From positions 41,741 to 105,740 of the IMG/VR virus record IMGVR_UViG_3300042090_002597: 64,000 nucleotides of DNA; one strand, given 5' to 3'. A program made the translations under genes and the position numbers. Under the pieces are notes generated by a model, which did not search any database, was not told the origin of the DNA, and was given only the letters and a program-made list of their open reading frames with translations. The stretch is from a virus. Positions 48,054 through 57,615 of the stretch are shown one piece after another (position 1 is the stretch's first letter; each line of letters starts with the position of its first letter).

Positions 48054-48344
48054 ATGTCGTCTTATCAGACCGTTGTGTCTAAGCTGGTTCAGGAAGGCAG
48101 CGATCTGTCGTTCCGCCAGGTCTTCGTGCTTGACCAGGTGTTCGACAAGGGCGAGCAGACCATCAAGGCGCTGCACGAAAGCGGCGGCGAGAAATTCAAC
48201 AAGCCCGGCGTCACCCGGGCGGTGGACCGGCTGGTCGAGCTTGGTTTCGCCGTGCGCAAGGATGACCCGAAGGACCGACGCTCGGTGCTGATTTCGCTGA
48301 CCAAAAACGGCAAAAAGTTTGTCGAGGCGATTCGGAAAATCTAG
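48054..48344 (+). CDS. MarR-like winged-helix regulator, 96 aa
   Basis: The product MSSYQTVVSKLVQEGSDLSFRQVFVLDQVF...FNKPGVTRAVDRLVELGFAVRKDDPKDRRSVLISLTKNGKKFVEAI has the MarR recognition helix (KPGVTRAVDRL) and wing with D-x-R-D/RRS (DPKDRRSVLISLT). It is shorter than most MarR proteins, lacking the N-terminal dimerisation helix. AAAGG precedes the ATG. A hairpin terminator in its leader suggests conditional expression. Confidence 0.85.
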   Translation: MSSYQTVVSKLVQEGSDLSFRQVFVLDQVFDKGEQTIKALHESGGEKFNKPGVTRAVDRLVELGFAVRKDDPKDRRSVLISLTKNGKKFVEAIRKI

Positions 48345-48985
48345 CCGGTCATGTAGCTCACGACAGTGCCGTTGTCGGTCCGGGATATCGCCCACACCGG
48401 ACCATCCGGCACGAAAGTGGTGTTCCCCGGCGGCCATGTTCCGAACGGACCAAGCACCGCCGTCGGTGCCGCTCCGGATGCCGGCTGAACAGCGTCCCCC
48501 ACGCGCAGGCTGACCGTATCGCTCTGGGACATGTTTTGCAGTGACAGCACATTGTAGGCGCCGCTGCCGACCACTTGGGTGTAGTACTCCGATACCACAC
48601 CCACCGCGCCGGTGACAGTCGGTCCGGAAGCATTGCGCGATACGAATGCACCTGGACCGGCCGCGAATTGCGAGCCGATCACCAGCGAGATATTCCCCGG
48701 CGGCACTACCACCAGTTGTCCGTTGACCGGTGTGAAAGGTTGCTGGAGCGTCCCCGGTGCCACCACTGCATTGCCGGAGGCGTCGGTGACCCCAAAACAG
48801 GTCAGCGTGCCCCACGCGCCCGAGACCGGTCCGAAGACACAGTTCTGGCTGCTGATCTGAATGCCGCCGGTGACGGCGCTGAACGTGATCGGCTGCCCGG
48901 CATAATTCGTGCCCGACGGCGGAGTGACCACCGTCGTGCCGGATATCGCCGTGCCGAGTTGCAGATAGCCGGTTGTGGCGGACAC
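48341..48985 (-). CDS. Putative virion structural protein, 214 aa
   Basis: The protein is Gly/Ser/Thr/Val-rich with many short beta strands (TGYLQLGTAISGTTVVTPPSGTNYAGQPITFSAV). It starts ATTGYLQLGTA, like small tail or head decoration proteins. No transmembrane or catalytic motif is seen. It converges with the MarR-like gene and lies in tandem with 49003-49476. Confidence 0.6.
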   Translation of the reverse strand: MSATTGYLQLGTAISGTTVVTPPSGTNYAGQPITFSAVTGGIQISSQNCVFGPVSGAWGTLTCFGVTDASGNAVVAPGTLQQPFTPVNGQLVVVPPGNISLVIGSQFAAGPGAFVSRNASGPTVTGAVGVVSEYYTQVVGSGAYNVLSLQNMSQSDTVSLRVGDAVQPASGAAPTAVLGPFGTWPPGNTTFVPDGPVWAISRTDNGTVVSYMTG

Positions 48986-49002
48986 TGAGCGTCCTTACGG
49001 AG

Positions 49003-49476
49003 TTACGGCGAGTGCCCGAACTGATTGCCGCCGAACCAGGAATAGAGCACCGTGGTGCCGGTGGCCTGCAGATAGGCAACGCCGGACACGGCGGAGCCGC
49101 TGCCGGTCAAGCTGCCGGAGACGTTCGGCGGATAGACGCTGAGCCCGCTGACGCCGAAATTGCCGATGGCGATCTGATCAGGCCAGGGCGGCGGCGGCAG
49201 CGTGCAGCCGGTGCCGGATGCCACGGTGGTGAAATACGCACTTTGTGTGGTGATCGGAAACGCGTTGGCGATGGTGGTGCCGCTGGCGGTCAAACCGGAG
49301 GCATACGAGCCGCCGGCAACAATGCCTGTGACACCGTTCTGGAACCCGTAGGTCGCCACAGCCTGGGCAAAATTGATGTTCTGCCCGACGTTGGGACCAC
49401 CGGTGTTGCCGAGATTCATGAAGAACTCGCCCGGGTTCAGCAGACCGAGCGGATTGGACGGTGACGGACCCGGCAT
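49003..49476 (-). CDS. Putative virion structural protein, 157 aa
   Basis: AGGAG precedes the ATG at 49476. The product MPGPSPSNPLGLLNPGEFFMNLGNTGGPNVGQNINFAQAVATYG is Gly/Ser/Thr-rich and beta-like, with a Pro-rich turn. It is divergent from the baseplate block and precedes 48341-48985. The function is unknown. Confidence 0.6.
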   Translation of the reverse strand: MPGPSPSNPLGLLNPGEFFMNLGNTGGPNVGQNINFAQAVATYGFQNGVTGIVAGGSYASGLTASGTTIANAFPITTQSAYFTTVASGTGCTLPPPPWPDQIAIGNFGVSGLSVYPPNVSGSLTGSGSAVSGVAYLQATGTTVLYSWFGGNQFGHSP

Positions 49477-49550
49477 GATGGCAAGCTCCTTTTGCTCCGC
49501 CGATGCTATCCGCCGTAGCCCGGCCGCCCGATGCCGCTTAGTCTTTCGAC

Positions 49551-51323
49551 ATGACAATTCCGGCTTGGTTCTGGCCTCCCTCCGGAGCGGGCGACCGTCC
49601 GGCCGCCCGTGCCATCGCGCTTGCATCTTTTGGTGCGGGCATGGCGGTGGCGGACTGGGTATCGCCGGTAATCTGGCCGTTCTCCGGAGGTGCGTTTCAG
49701 TCCGGAATCACTCTGCCCGGCCTGTCATATGGCTTCGCCGGAGCGGTATCCGACGGCGCAAGCGGGTTGTGGGCAGTCACCTGGGACAGCAATTTCAGGC
49801 GCATAACTTCCGGCGGTGTTGTTTCGTACACTGCCGGCATCGTCTCGCCTTATACCGTCTCCGTGGGCGCTGCCTGGTGCAGCGGCAGCGGATTTGCGCT
49901 GGCGGCATCCGGCACCGTCTATATCTCCGGCGCCACATCCCTGGCCTCGTTTCCGCTTCCCGGCCGCCCCCTGGTGTCCAGCGGCACCACGCTCGCGACG
50001 ATCATGGGCGCATCCGGTGTAGGTCTTATGAACGCCAATACCGGTGCCACCGGTTTCATCGCCTTCCCGGCGGCTCTGACGTCCCCTACCTGCATTGCGG
50101 TGGCTTCCGGCACGCCACTGGTCCTGGCCGGCTGGAGCAATGCGCCGTTGCTGTCCGGCATGGTCGCCGCGGCTATGGATCCGCAGGACTCGACAAGAAT
50201 GCTCGCGGTCGGATCGGGACATGTGATCGAGTGGTTATCCCCGTCCGGATATTCCGACACATGGTCGCAGCTGCAATTGGTCACCGGTACCGCCTCGCTC
50301 ACCGCGATGGCGTGGCGTCCGGACGGCACCCAGGCCCTGGCATGCAGCCCGGCCTCCGGAGCCGTACAGGTCTTCACGTACACGGTCGGTACGATATCGC
50401 TGGCACAGACTTTATCGTCCATTTCCGGCGCCTGCTCGGTGGCGGTCGCCGGTACGTCCGTGAATGCGCTAGTGGCGCAGTCCGGCCAGTCCCAGGTCAC
50501 TCCGCTGACGTACGCCGGCAGCACATGGTCGACCGGGGCGGCCGTGGGCGGTCTGGCGGGTATCGTGGCGGTGGCGGCGTACGGTTCCTCCGGCGCGGTG
50601 GCAGCCACTTCATCTGGCCTGCAATACCTCAATCTGGTCGGCGGGACGTGGGCTACCGGCACCACGGTATCGCTGGGGTTCACGCCTTCCGTGCTGACCG
50701 TGGACAATTATGGCCAGGTCTACGCGGCTGCCAGCGGGGCGGTGGCGATGGCTTCCGGAGGTACATTGCTGGCCAGCGGCACATGGTCCGGTGGCGCTCC
50801 GTCCGCTATCGCGGTGCAGCAAGGGCAGATCGCCCTGGCAATACCGACCGACGGGCTGATCCGCATGTTCGGGCTTTCGTCTTCCGGTGCGCTTACCCAG
50901 CAATCGACGACCAGCATATCCAGCAACAGCACCGGCCTGGGACTGTCGAACACCACGCTTTTCGTGATGCAGTCGAGCGGCACCGCGCTCTACGGTTTCT
51001 CGGGCGCGCCCTACTATCTGACCCCCGTGAAATCCGGGGCGGTGTCATTCTGGAACGGATCCGCCTGGACCACGGCCTCCCAAATGGGAGTGGGCCATGT
51101 TCCCTCCGCGATCGGTCTGGACGCTTCCGGCGGCGTGTGGGCAGCCACTTTGCAGAATACGCTCTGGCACGTCTCGTCCGGCGGTGCCACGCTTTCCTCC
51201 GGTGCCCTGACCACCTACAGTGGCCAGACACAGAGCGTGCCGCTCTGCCCGTCGGCAATTCTCGTGTCCGGAGGCACTTATGTTGCGACATCGATCCCCG
51301 GCGTGCTGATTCAGGCTGCATGA
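49551..51323 (+). CDS. Large beta-repeat structural protein, 590 aa
   Basis: The protein consists of many repeats of short strands with W/Y and Gly turns (GLWAVTWDSNF, TVLAGWSN, VLTVDNYGQVYAAASG, SAIGLDASGGVWAATLQNTLWHVSSGG), a pattern of beta-propellers. No signal peptide is seen. It opens the plus-strand baseplate operon, so it is probably a baseplate or fibre-base component. A long opposite-phase frame (49373-51328) is a shadow. Confidence 0.7.
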   Translation: MTIPAWFWPPSGAGDRPAARAIALASFGAGMAVADWVSPVIWPFSGGAFQSGITLPGLSYGFAGAVSDGASGLWAVTWDSNFRRITSGGVVSYTAGIVSPYTVSVGAAWCSGSGFALAASGTVYISGATSLASFPLPGRPLVSSGTTLATIMGASGVGLMNANTGATGFIAFPAALTSPTCIAVASGTPLVLAGWSNAPLLSGMVAAAMDPQDSTRMLAVGSGHVIEWLSPSGYSDTWSQLQLVTGTASLTAMAWRPDGTQALACSPASGAVQVFTYTVGTISLAQTLSSISGACSVAVAGTSVNALVAQSGQSQVTPLTYAGSTWSTGAAVGGLAGIVAVAAYGSSGAVAATSSGLQYLNLVGGTWATGTTVSLGFTPSVLTVDNYGQVYAAASGAVAMASGGTLLASGTWSGGAPSAIAVQQGQIALAIPTDGLIRMFGLSSSGALTQQSTTSISSNSTGLGLSNTTLFVMQSSGTALYGFSGAPYYLTPVKSGAVSFWNGSAWTTASQMGVGHVPSAIGLDASGGVWAATLQNTLWHVSSGGATLSSGALTTYSGQTQSVPLCPSAILVSGGTYVATSIPGVLIQAA

Positions 51324-51324
51324 T

Positions 51325-51987
51325 ATGAGCGGGCAGCAATACCGGACGCAACCTGTCGGACTCGGCATTCTGCCGGCTCTGTATCAACTATCCATACGAG
51401 TGCCCGGCCAGTTCTTTTCAGAGCTGTCGACATATACCTTTCCGCTGACGCCGAGCCAGTTGCGCGCGGACCGATCGGCGCTTTCAACTTTCTCCGACAC
51501 CCAAGGCCCGGCGTCCAGTCAGGGCGTCACACGCGTAGTGGACTCATATGGCCTGTCGCCACCGGTCTTCACCATCGAAGGGACCACCGGCTATGACCGG
51601 CATCAATCGGATGGGTATGTCCTGACCGGGCTGCAATCCATGCTGCTGTTGCAGCAATTTCTGGCGCAGTACGCCACGCTGAACCAGAACCAGCGGGCCG
51701 CTGGAAATCCGCAACTCTATACTCTGGAATTTTATGATTATTACGGAAATCAATTCTGGCAGGTCGAACCGGTCGGACCACAGACGATACGACAGGCGAA
51801 CGATCGCCCGACACTTATCTACTACCGTTTTCGCTGGGCTGCCGTGAAACCTGCCGGCGTGCCAATTCTCGGGGAAGTAGACGCACTCGCCAATCTGTTG
51901 GCGACCCCGGCTCAGCAGGCTGTGGTGAACGCCGCGCTGACCCTCGGTGCCCTCGTGACTGCATACAGCCCGACTGGACCACTTTGA
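51325..51987 (+). CDS. Putative tail/baseplate protein, 220 aa
   Basis: The protein has FSELSTYTFPLTPSQLRADRSALST and later TLEFYDYYGNQFWQVEPVG. These segments resemble small tail-assembly or LysM-preceding proteins of myovirus baseplates, although I cannot name a family. It couples to the gp25-like gene by ATGA and follows the propeller-like gene with one base spacing. Confidence 0.65.
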   Translation: MSGQQYRTQPVGLGILPALYQLSIRVPGQFFSELSTYTFPLTPSQLRADRSALSTFSDTQGPASSQGVTRVVDSYGLSPPVFTIEGTTGYDRHQSDGYVLTGLQSMLLLQQFLAQYATLNQNQRAAGNPQLYTLEFYDYYGNQFWQVEPVGPQTIRQANDRPTLIYYRFRWAAVKPAGVPILGEVDALANLLATPAQQAVVNAALTLGALVTAYSPTGPL

Positions 51988-53438
51988 TGAGCGGCGTCAG
52001 CGGAAGTTACAATTTCCCATATGTGTCGTATCCCGGATCTGTCTTCGCGACCTGCTACCAAGCAGCCGCGTGGCTGAACAATGTGCTGGCCAGCGGTTCT
52101 ACGCCCGCGCGCAGTGTGGTGGCTCCCGCACTGGCTGTGTTCAACACGCTCCAGAACGGCGCCGACGCGGTCGCGGCGTGGCAGGCTGCCAATGCGATGG
52201 CGCTGGAAGTGCAGAACATGGCCGCGATCCAGGCGCTGCCGCTGACGCTCAGTTCCGGAACGCTCGCCTATTTCAACGCCCGCAGCAGCGCCATCTCGGC
52301 GGCGGCGAGCGGGCTACTAAAAATAGCACCGACGGCAAACCCTTTCACGGCCTCGCCGCTGCTCGCCGCCGGTCAGCCGGCCATCGCGTATCCGGGTTTT
52401 CTCGAATGGTGCATGGCTTTCAATGCGGAGGCGCCGCCCGCGGGTCTGGCGGCGTCCAATCTCGTCACCTACGCTTCCGGCGAGGCGACCGCCTGGAACA
52501 CCATAGCCATGGCCATCCAGGTGGTCCAAGGAACTGCCTTGACGCCAGCGTACGACACCGCAGCGCGACAGTACCGGATATCTTCCAGCGTCTCCGGCAT
52601 GCTCGCCGCTGTCACGGGTGCGACCGGACCATTCACTCAAACCGCGGTAACAGGCATATGGAACGGCACCGTGGCGATGCCGTCTCTGCTGCTCGACGCC
52701 GCCACTCTGGTGTCTGCACCTTCACAATTGCAGAACCAGCAAGGTGCCGCAATACGGTTCACCTTGCGCCAGCTTTCGATCGAAATAGCCCAATTGCTTC
52801 TGTCGCTCCGGTCAGTGCAAACCAACCAAGTGCTCACTGCCGAGCTTCGGCGGAGCGAGACCTTGATGGACCTTGCCGCACGGGCCGGCGGCGGTTTTGA
52901 GAACTGGTCGACCATCGCCGCGCTGAACAATATCCAGCCGCCTTGGCCTGGGCCGACCAATCAATCCGTGGCGGCGTCCGGCACTCCATTGCTGATGCCG
53001 GGAAGCTCTCTCCCCGCGTCCGGTGTGCCGTATCCGACCTACGAGGCGAATGTGTTGGGTATTGATTACGATTTCGGTCCGATCAACGGCACGCAGCCCG
53101 CGTGGATCGGGGATTTTCCGCTGATCGTCGGATACTCCAATTTCGCCCGGGCGCTCGGGCGGCGTATCCAGACACCGCTCGGTGCGTTGATCTATCATAC
53201 CGGGTACGGCAGCAGAATTCCCGGCGAAGTGGGTGCGATCCAGAGCAGCGACGAAGCCGCCCGGCTATCAGCGTTCGGAAACGCGGCGCTGGCGGCAGAT
53301 CCTCGCACTGCGTATGTGGTATCCTCCAGCGCTTCGGTGCAGTCGGGCTTCCTCGGTACCTTTAGCGGCACTGTGATGCCTGTGGGCCCCGGAGCCACGG
53401 CTACTTCCGTTAACGAAACAATCAATCCTCTGCCGTAG
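51984..53438 (+). CDS. Baseplate wedge protein with gp25-like C-terminal domain
   Basis: Residues 1-270 are helical. A LysM-like stretch SETLMDLAARAGGGFENWSTIAALNNIQPPW follows (about 293-325). The C-terminal 130 residues match gp25-like wedge proteins: FPLIVGYSNFARALGRRIQTPLGALIYHTGYGSRIPG, then AALAADPRTAYVVSSSASV. Gp25 domains are conserved in contractile tails and connect the baseplate to the sheath. The gene is in order with gpJ and gpI. Confidence 0.8.
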   Translation: MMSGVSGSYNFPYVSYPGSVFATCYQAAAWLNNVLASGSTPARSVVAPALAVFNTLQNGADAVAAWQAANAMALEVQNMAAIQALPLTLSSGTLAYFNARSSAISAAASGLLKIAPTANPFTASPLLAAGQPAIAYPGFLEWCMAFNAEAPPAGLAASNLVTYASGEATAWNTIAMAIQVVQGTALTPAYDTAARQYRISSSVSGMLAAVTGATGPFTQTAVTGIWNGTVAMPSLLLDAATLVSAPSQLQNQQGAAIRFTLRQLSIEIAQLLLSLRSVQTNQVLTAELRRSETLMDLAARAGGGFENWSTIAALNNIQPPWPGPTNQSVAASGTPLLMPGSSLPASGVPYPTYEANVLGIDYDFGPINGTQPAWIGDFPLIVGYSNFARALGRRIQTPLGALIYHTGYGSRIPGEVGAIQSSDEAARLSAFGNAALAADPRTAYVVSSSASVQSGFLGTFSGTVMPVGPGATATSVNETINPLP

Positions 53439-53446
53439 GATATCGC

Positions 53447-55714
53447 ATGTCCGGTTCGCTCACACCCACCGTCGCCGCCGCGCCGAGCACCGTTCAGGTT
53501 GCCGCCGAAGCGATTGCGCTGATCGCGGCACAGACGAATGTTCCGACCGATTACAATGTGGGCTCGAATGTCCGCACCATGCTGGAGGCGCAGGGATCCG
53601 TCGTCGAACTGCAGGCTCTGTCGGATCAGGCCATGGCGTTCCAGGCACTGGTTTACGGTGCGATGTCACTGTTCGGCGTTACGCAGAGTTCGGGAAATGT
53701 GGCAACCGGTGTCGTGACTTTCGCCACGTCGTTTCCTGTGAGTTCGGCCGCGAATGTGTCCCAGGCCGTTCTGATCCCCAGTGGCACGCTGGTGCAGACG
53801 GCGGGCGGCATCCAATTCACCACATATTCGAATATAACGCTCGCGTCCGGCACCAATTCCATCACCGCTGGTGTTTTCGCGGTGCAGCCGGGTATTGCCG
53901 GAAATGTGGTTGCTTCTGCAATTACCGGGACACCGCTGACCTCGATCGGCTATCCGCTCTACGTAACAAACGCCAATGCCACCGCTGGCGGGGCGAATGC
54001 CGGTTCACAGAGCACGGCGCTGGCCCTTTTTACTGCCAAGGCAGCGTCGCTGGGACTGTGCACGCCGGTCTCGATCGCCAATGCAGTGGTCGGCGTGGTG
54101 GCGACCGGCACCGGCGAGACGGTGCAATTTGGTGCCTGCTACGACGATAAGACCGAAATCTTGACCGCAAACGGCTGGTACAAGTTCAGTGAACTTCCGT
54201 ACGGTATCCACGTAGCGACGCTTAACCCTGACACGCATGAACTTGAATACCAGATGCCTAGTGCGTATCAAGCATTTCCATATTCCGGAGAGATGGTACG
54301 GATAAACGGTCGGTTCCTGGACATGTGCGTGACGCCGGATCACAGAATGTACGTCAAGGCCAGAGGCGGCAATAAGTGGGGCTTCACAAAAGCTGATTCG
54401 CTTGCGAAAAACAGCATGTTCATGCGCAACTGCAAGAACAGCGAAACGGACGTTGATTTTTTCCAGATCGGAAAACATCGTATCGCCGCAGACCTTTGGC
54501 TCGAATTTCTTGGGTACTACGTGTCAGAAGGATGCGTAGGCCGCTATGAGTCAATCCGTAAAAATAGCCGTGAAAAGCGAAGGGCAGGAACCAAGTGCGT
54601 GGCGTACTCGCTTCAGATACGACAACACGATCCGAAGGCGCGGGCAAAAATAAAGAAATGCTTGGAGAGACTGCCACTGACAGTACACGAATGGGGTACC
54701 GGTCTAAGCGCTCACAGCAAAGACCTGTTCGAACATTTAATTGCACTAGGAAAAGCATGCGATAAACGTTTGCCAGTTTACGCAAAAAACCTATCAGCTA
54801 GGCAGTCCAAAATACTTCTGGATGCTTTGATTGAAGGTGATGGGTTCGACGGGCGGGTGAACACTAAAAATCACCATACTGAGGTTATGTATTTTACTGC
54901 GTCAAAACAACTTGCGGACGACGTACAAGAAATTGCTATGCGCGCAGGCTTGGCTGCGTCCATAAAAGAAGACAATCGCATAGGTCGTGAAGTAAATATA
55001 AAAGGACGTGGCGTAACTGGTCACACAAGTTGCACGCAGTATCGCGTAACGATTCACCAACAACTTTTCACGCACACAGTCGGCGAAAACATGAGCCGCG
55101 AACACTACGAGGGGAGAGTTTACTGTGTTACGGTTCCGAATCATATAATTTACGTAAGACGTAACGGAAAAGTGTGCTGGAACGGCCAATGTTATGAGCC
55201 CTGGATCGCAGCTGGTTCTGGCGCTGGTTCCGGTACCGCCGGTTACACGGTCTATATCGATAACGGCACGGGCGGCGCCAGCGCGGCACTGATCGCGGCA
55301 ACACAGGCATGGCTTTCCGGATCGCAGATTGCGAATCAAAGCGGTTTCCGCCCTGCAGGCGTGCCCTATACTGTCTCCGGAGTGACGCCGGTCTATGCAA
55401 CCGTGGTTGTGAGCGGAACCCTTTTCCCTGGCCTGTTCGGGTCCGGCAGCGTTGCCGCAGCGGCGGTAAGCGGCATCACCGCCTATTTCAACACGCTCGG
55501 AATTTGCGCGCCGAATTCTTCCGGTGTGCCGCTGAACTATGCTTTGCAGCCGCAGGTAGCAGCCGCCGCAGCTGACGCCGGACTTGGCTCGTTCTCCTCG
55601 CTGACGGTCAATCTCTACTACACCGCAAGCTCCGGGTCCGCTGTCTCTTTGGTCAGCGGCGGGGTTGGCACCCGTGTGATTCTGTCATCTCTGTCCGTGA
55701 ACATCACACCATGA
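53447..55714 (+). CDS. Baseplate J-like protein containing an intein
   Basis: The host part (404 residues) follows gpJ proteins: TDYNVGSNVRTMLEAQGSVVELQALSDQAM near residue 35, TGETVQFGA, then YEPWIAAGSGAGSGTAGYTVYIDNGTGG. Residues 231-581 are an in-frame intein (separate feature) ending before a second Cys (C582). Splicing would join FGA to CYEPW. Baseplate J forms the wedge arm next to gp25 and gpI. AGGA supports the ATG. Confidence 0.85.
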   Translation: MSGSLTPTVAAAPSTVQVAAEAIALIAAQTNVPTDYNVGSNVRTMLEAQGSVVELQALSDQAMAFQALVYGAMSLFGVTQSSGNVATGVVTFATSFPVSSAANVSQAVLIPSGTLVQTAGGIQFTTYSNITLASGTNSITAGVFAVQPGIAGNVVASAITGTPLTSIGYPLYVTNANATAGGANAGSQSTALALFTAKAASLGLCTPVSIANAVVGVVATGTGETVQFGACYDDKTEILTANGWYKFSELPYGIHVATLNPDTHELEYQMPSAYQAFPYSGEMVRINGRFLDMCVTPDHRMYVKARGGNKWGFTKADSLAKNSMFMRNCKNSETDVDFFQIGKHRIAADLWLEFLGYYVSEGCVGRYESIRKNSREKRRAGTKCVAYSLQIRQHDPKARAKIKKCLERLPLTVHEWGTGLSAHSKDLFEHLIALGKACDKRLPVYAKNLSARQSKILLDALIEGDGFDGRVNTKNHHTEVMYFTASKQLADDVQEIAMRAGLAASIKEDNRIGREVNIKGRGVTGHTSCTQYRVTIHQQLFTHTVGENMSREHYEGRVYCVTVPNHIIYVRRNGKVCWNGQCYEPWIAAGSGAGSGTAGYTVYIDNGTGGASAALIAATQAWLSGSQIANQSGFRPAGVPYTVSGVTPVYATVVVSGTLFPGLFGSGSVAAAAVSGITAYFNTLGICAPNSSGVPLNYALQPQVAAAAADAGLGSFSSLTVNLYYTASSGSAVSLVSGGVGTRVILSSLSVNITP
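54137..55189 (+). other. Intein with LAGLIDADG endonuclease domain inside gpJ
   Basis: The 351-residue insert starts CYDDKTEILTANGWYKFSEL (block A, nucleophile Cys), has a block B-like CVTPDHRMYV (TxxH), two LAGLIDADG helices (LEFLGYYVSEGC and LLDALIEGDGFDG) and ends VYCVTVPNHIIYVRRNGKVCWNGQ before Cys+1. The terminal Gln and missing penultimate His are unusual compared with the common HN-Cys end. Base composition is more AT-rich than the flanks, fitting later insertion. Confidence 0.9.
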
Positions 55715-56418
55715 ACTACGCTGCGGTCCGGGCCCAGATCAATGACCTACCGGCGACTTTCACGCCGACGGGAAATCCATACGCGCAAGTGGCCGCCGCG
55801 CGTGCCGCTGCGCTGGCGGTTTTCACCAACGGCTCGGACGCAACGGAGCAACAGGTCCAGCAGTTCAGCAACGCGATCGACGGCTGGATAGACGTCTGGG
55901 GTCTGCTTTTTGGAATTCCCCGGAATACCAATGAAGGTAACGTACCGTACGCCATCCGGATTGTTGAAACCGTGCTGGCCTGGGTCGGAACACTGCCTGC
56001 CTTGCAGGCATGGACCACGCTTTTTGCCCCGGGCGGCTCCGTTGCGGAGAATGGGTCCGGTCTCGGCTATACCATCACCCTGCCGGGTGCCATGACCGCT
56101 ACTCAGGCGGCTGCTTTTGTGGCGTCGCTCGGGCGCATCCGACCGGCGGGCGTGCCGTTCGTGGTCGTCGGTGGCGGACTGGGCCTGTACTTGGACGCAG
56201 AAGCCTTCCTGGGAAAAGGAGTCGTGTTTGGCTCCTATCTCACCGGCTACACCACACCTGGCACATTCAATCTGAATGCCACCACCAACAGTTCACAGCC
56301 GCTGATACCGACTTTATTTCTGTCGGATCCAAACCTGAATCCCGGCACATCACAGTGGCCGAACTTCTCCGTGAATTCCCCCTACATCCCGGGCACTGTC
56401 GTGTCAGGCGTGGCGTAA
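55711..56418 (+). CDS. Baseplate protein I-like (tail protein), 235 aa
   Basis: The protein follows gpJ by ATGA overlap, the usual gpI position. The N-terminal half is helical (NAIDGWIDVWGLLFGIPRNTNEGNVPYAIRIVETVLAW). It then has LGYTITLPGAMTATQAAAFVASLGRIRPAGVPF, a pattern known from phage tail protein I/DUF2612-type proteins that link wedge to fibres. Length fits. Confidence 0.75.
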   Translation: MNYAAVRAQINDLPATFTPTGNPYAQVAAARAAALAVFTNGSDATEQQVQQFSNAIDGWIDVWGLLFGIPRNTNEGNVPYAIRIVETVLAWVGTLPALQAWTTLFAPGGSVAENGSGLGYTITLPGAMTATQAAAFVASLGRIRPAGVPFVVVGGGLGLYLDAEAFLGKGVVFGSYLTGYTTPGTFNLNATTNSSQPLIPTLFLSDPNLNPGTSQWPNFSVNSPYIPGTVVSGVA

Positions 56419-56430
56419 GGAAAATTTCGA

Positions 56431-57615
56431 ATGGTCAAGTATCCGAACTTTACCGATCCGCAGTTCCTGGACGCCGCTGCCCCTGGCGGGTTGAACCCGG
56501 CAATGTCGTTGATCGCTGCATCATTCGGCGCGATCGGCTCGGGTGTGTGGGCTGCTCCGGGACTTCTGGCTCCGGATGCGATGGTGGTCACTTTCAGCGG
56601 CATGACCGCGAATGTCAGCCTGCCGTCGCCGTGGGGTGTGGTGACCTCGGGCGGCATCCGCGTGCACGCGCACGGGACGCAGACAGGCCAGGACACACAG
56701 GCGTATACAGTCAATTTCACTTCGCTCATTCCGAGCACGGGATCGCTCACCGCGTATCTTGCGGCGACCATCACCACCATCAACCAGACGGCTTTTCCAG
56801 TTCCAGGACCGCCGCCGGGACAGCCTGCCTATGACCCGCTCTATGTGCCGTCCGTAGGTTATGCTTCGAACACCTACACGGTTGCGCTCAGCGCGGTGAC
56901 TGGCGGCATCGACAATATCAGCACGTTCGAATTGTTCCGCACCACGCTGTCCGCGTCCCAGACCGGTCTTGTGTCGGTCAGTCCGGTTGGACAGATGCGC
57001 GCTCCGGATCGCAGAGCGTGGCCTCCGTCGTACCAGACCAGCGGCGGCGCATTGGTCGCTTCGCAGGCGCAGCAGGTGATCTTCCCGCTGTATCCCAGTC
57101 TGACGTTCACGCTTCCGCTGGCCAGCGGCGCTGGGGGTCTGGCGTTCGGGTTTTCCAATCCGACAACAGGCACCTGCACTATTGCGGCCGCCGGTAGCGA
57201 CGGACTCTACGCTCTTGGCCGGTCGTCCGTCAGTTCGCTGACCATCCCTGCGGGTGGCTCCGTGGTAATGTGGGGCGACGCTTCGACCAATGCTTGGCGC
57301 TCGATCGGCGGTGATGTCGATTTTAGCCCGCAGAGTTTGAGCAGTATCGGATATAGATTTTTTCCGAACGGCATGGTACTGATGTGGGCAGCAACAGGTC
57401 TGACAACGCCAGGCGTAGGTAATTACTCGTTCACGGTTACGCTTCCTACTCCGTTTCCGAATGCACCTTTCTGGGCGATGGCCAACTGGGGCGGTTCTGC
57501 GCCTCCACTATCCGGTTCGGTCGCCGCTACTGCGTCCGGTACAACTGTTGTCGTTACAATAGCGTCGCCAGCGGCGGCTGTTTACGGAATTACATGGGCG
57601 GCATTAGGCTATTAG
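56431..57615 (+). CDS. Tail fibre protein with gp53-like C-terminal domain
   Basis: AAGGA precedes the ATG. The N-terminus NFTDPQFLDAAAPGGLNPAMSLI is probably the attachment part. The C-terminal 100 residues (RFFPNGMVLMWAATG, TVTLPTPFPNAPFWAMANWGG, AVYGITWAALGY) follow the gp53-like receptor-binding tip pattern that ends in xWxAIGY. It lies after gpI, the usual fibre position, and has no signal peptide, unlike the fibres at 16.7 and 25-33 kb. Confidence 0.75.
   Translation: MVKYPNFTDPQFLDAAAPGGLNPAMSLIAASFGAIGSGVWAAPGLLAPDAMVVTFSGMTANVSLPSPWGVVTSGGIRVHAHGTQTGQDTQAYTVNFTSLIPSTGSLTAYLAATITTINQTAFPVPGPPPGQPAYDPLYVPSVGYASNTYTVALSAVTGGIDNISTFELFRTTLSASQTGLVSVSPVGQMRAPDRRAWPPSYQTSGGALVASQAQQVIFPLYPSLTFTLPLASGAGGLAFGFSNPTTGTCTIAAAGSDGLYALGRSSVSSLTIPAGGSVVMWGDASTNAWRSIGGDVDFSPQSLSSIGYRFFPNGMVLMWAATGLTTPGVGNYSFTVTLPTPFPNAPFWAMANWGGSAPPLSGSVAATASGTTVVVTIASPAAAVYGITWAALGY

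Noticed and set aside
49373-51328. 651-codon frame overlapping the 590-residue structural protein
   Set aside because: It is rich in Arg/His/Gly with no family-like content, and lies in another phase of a clearly protein-like gene with a good start and overlapping operon context.
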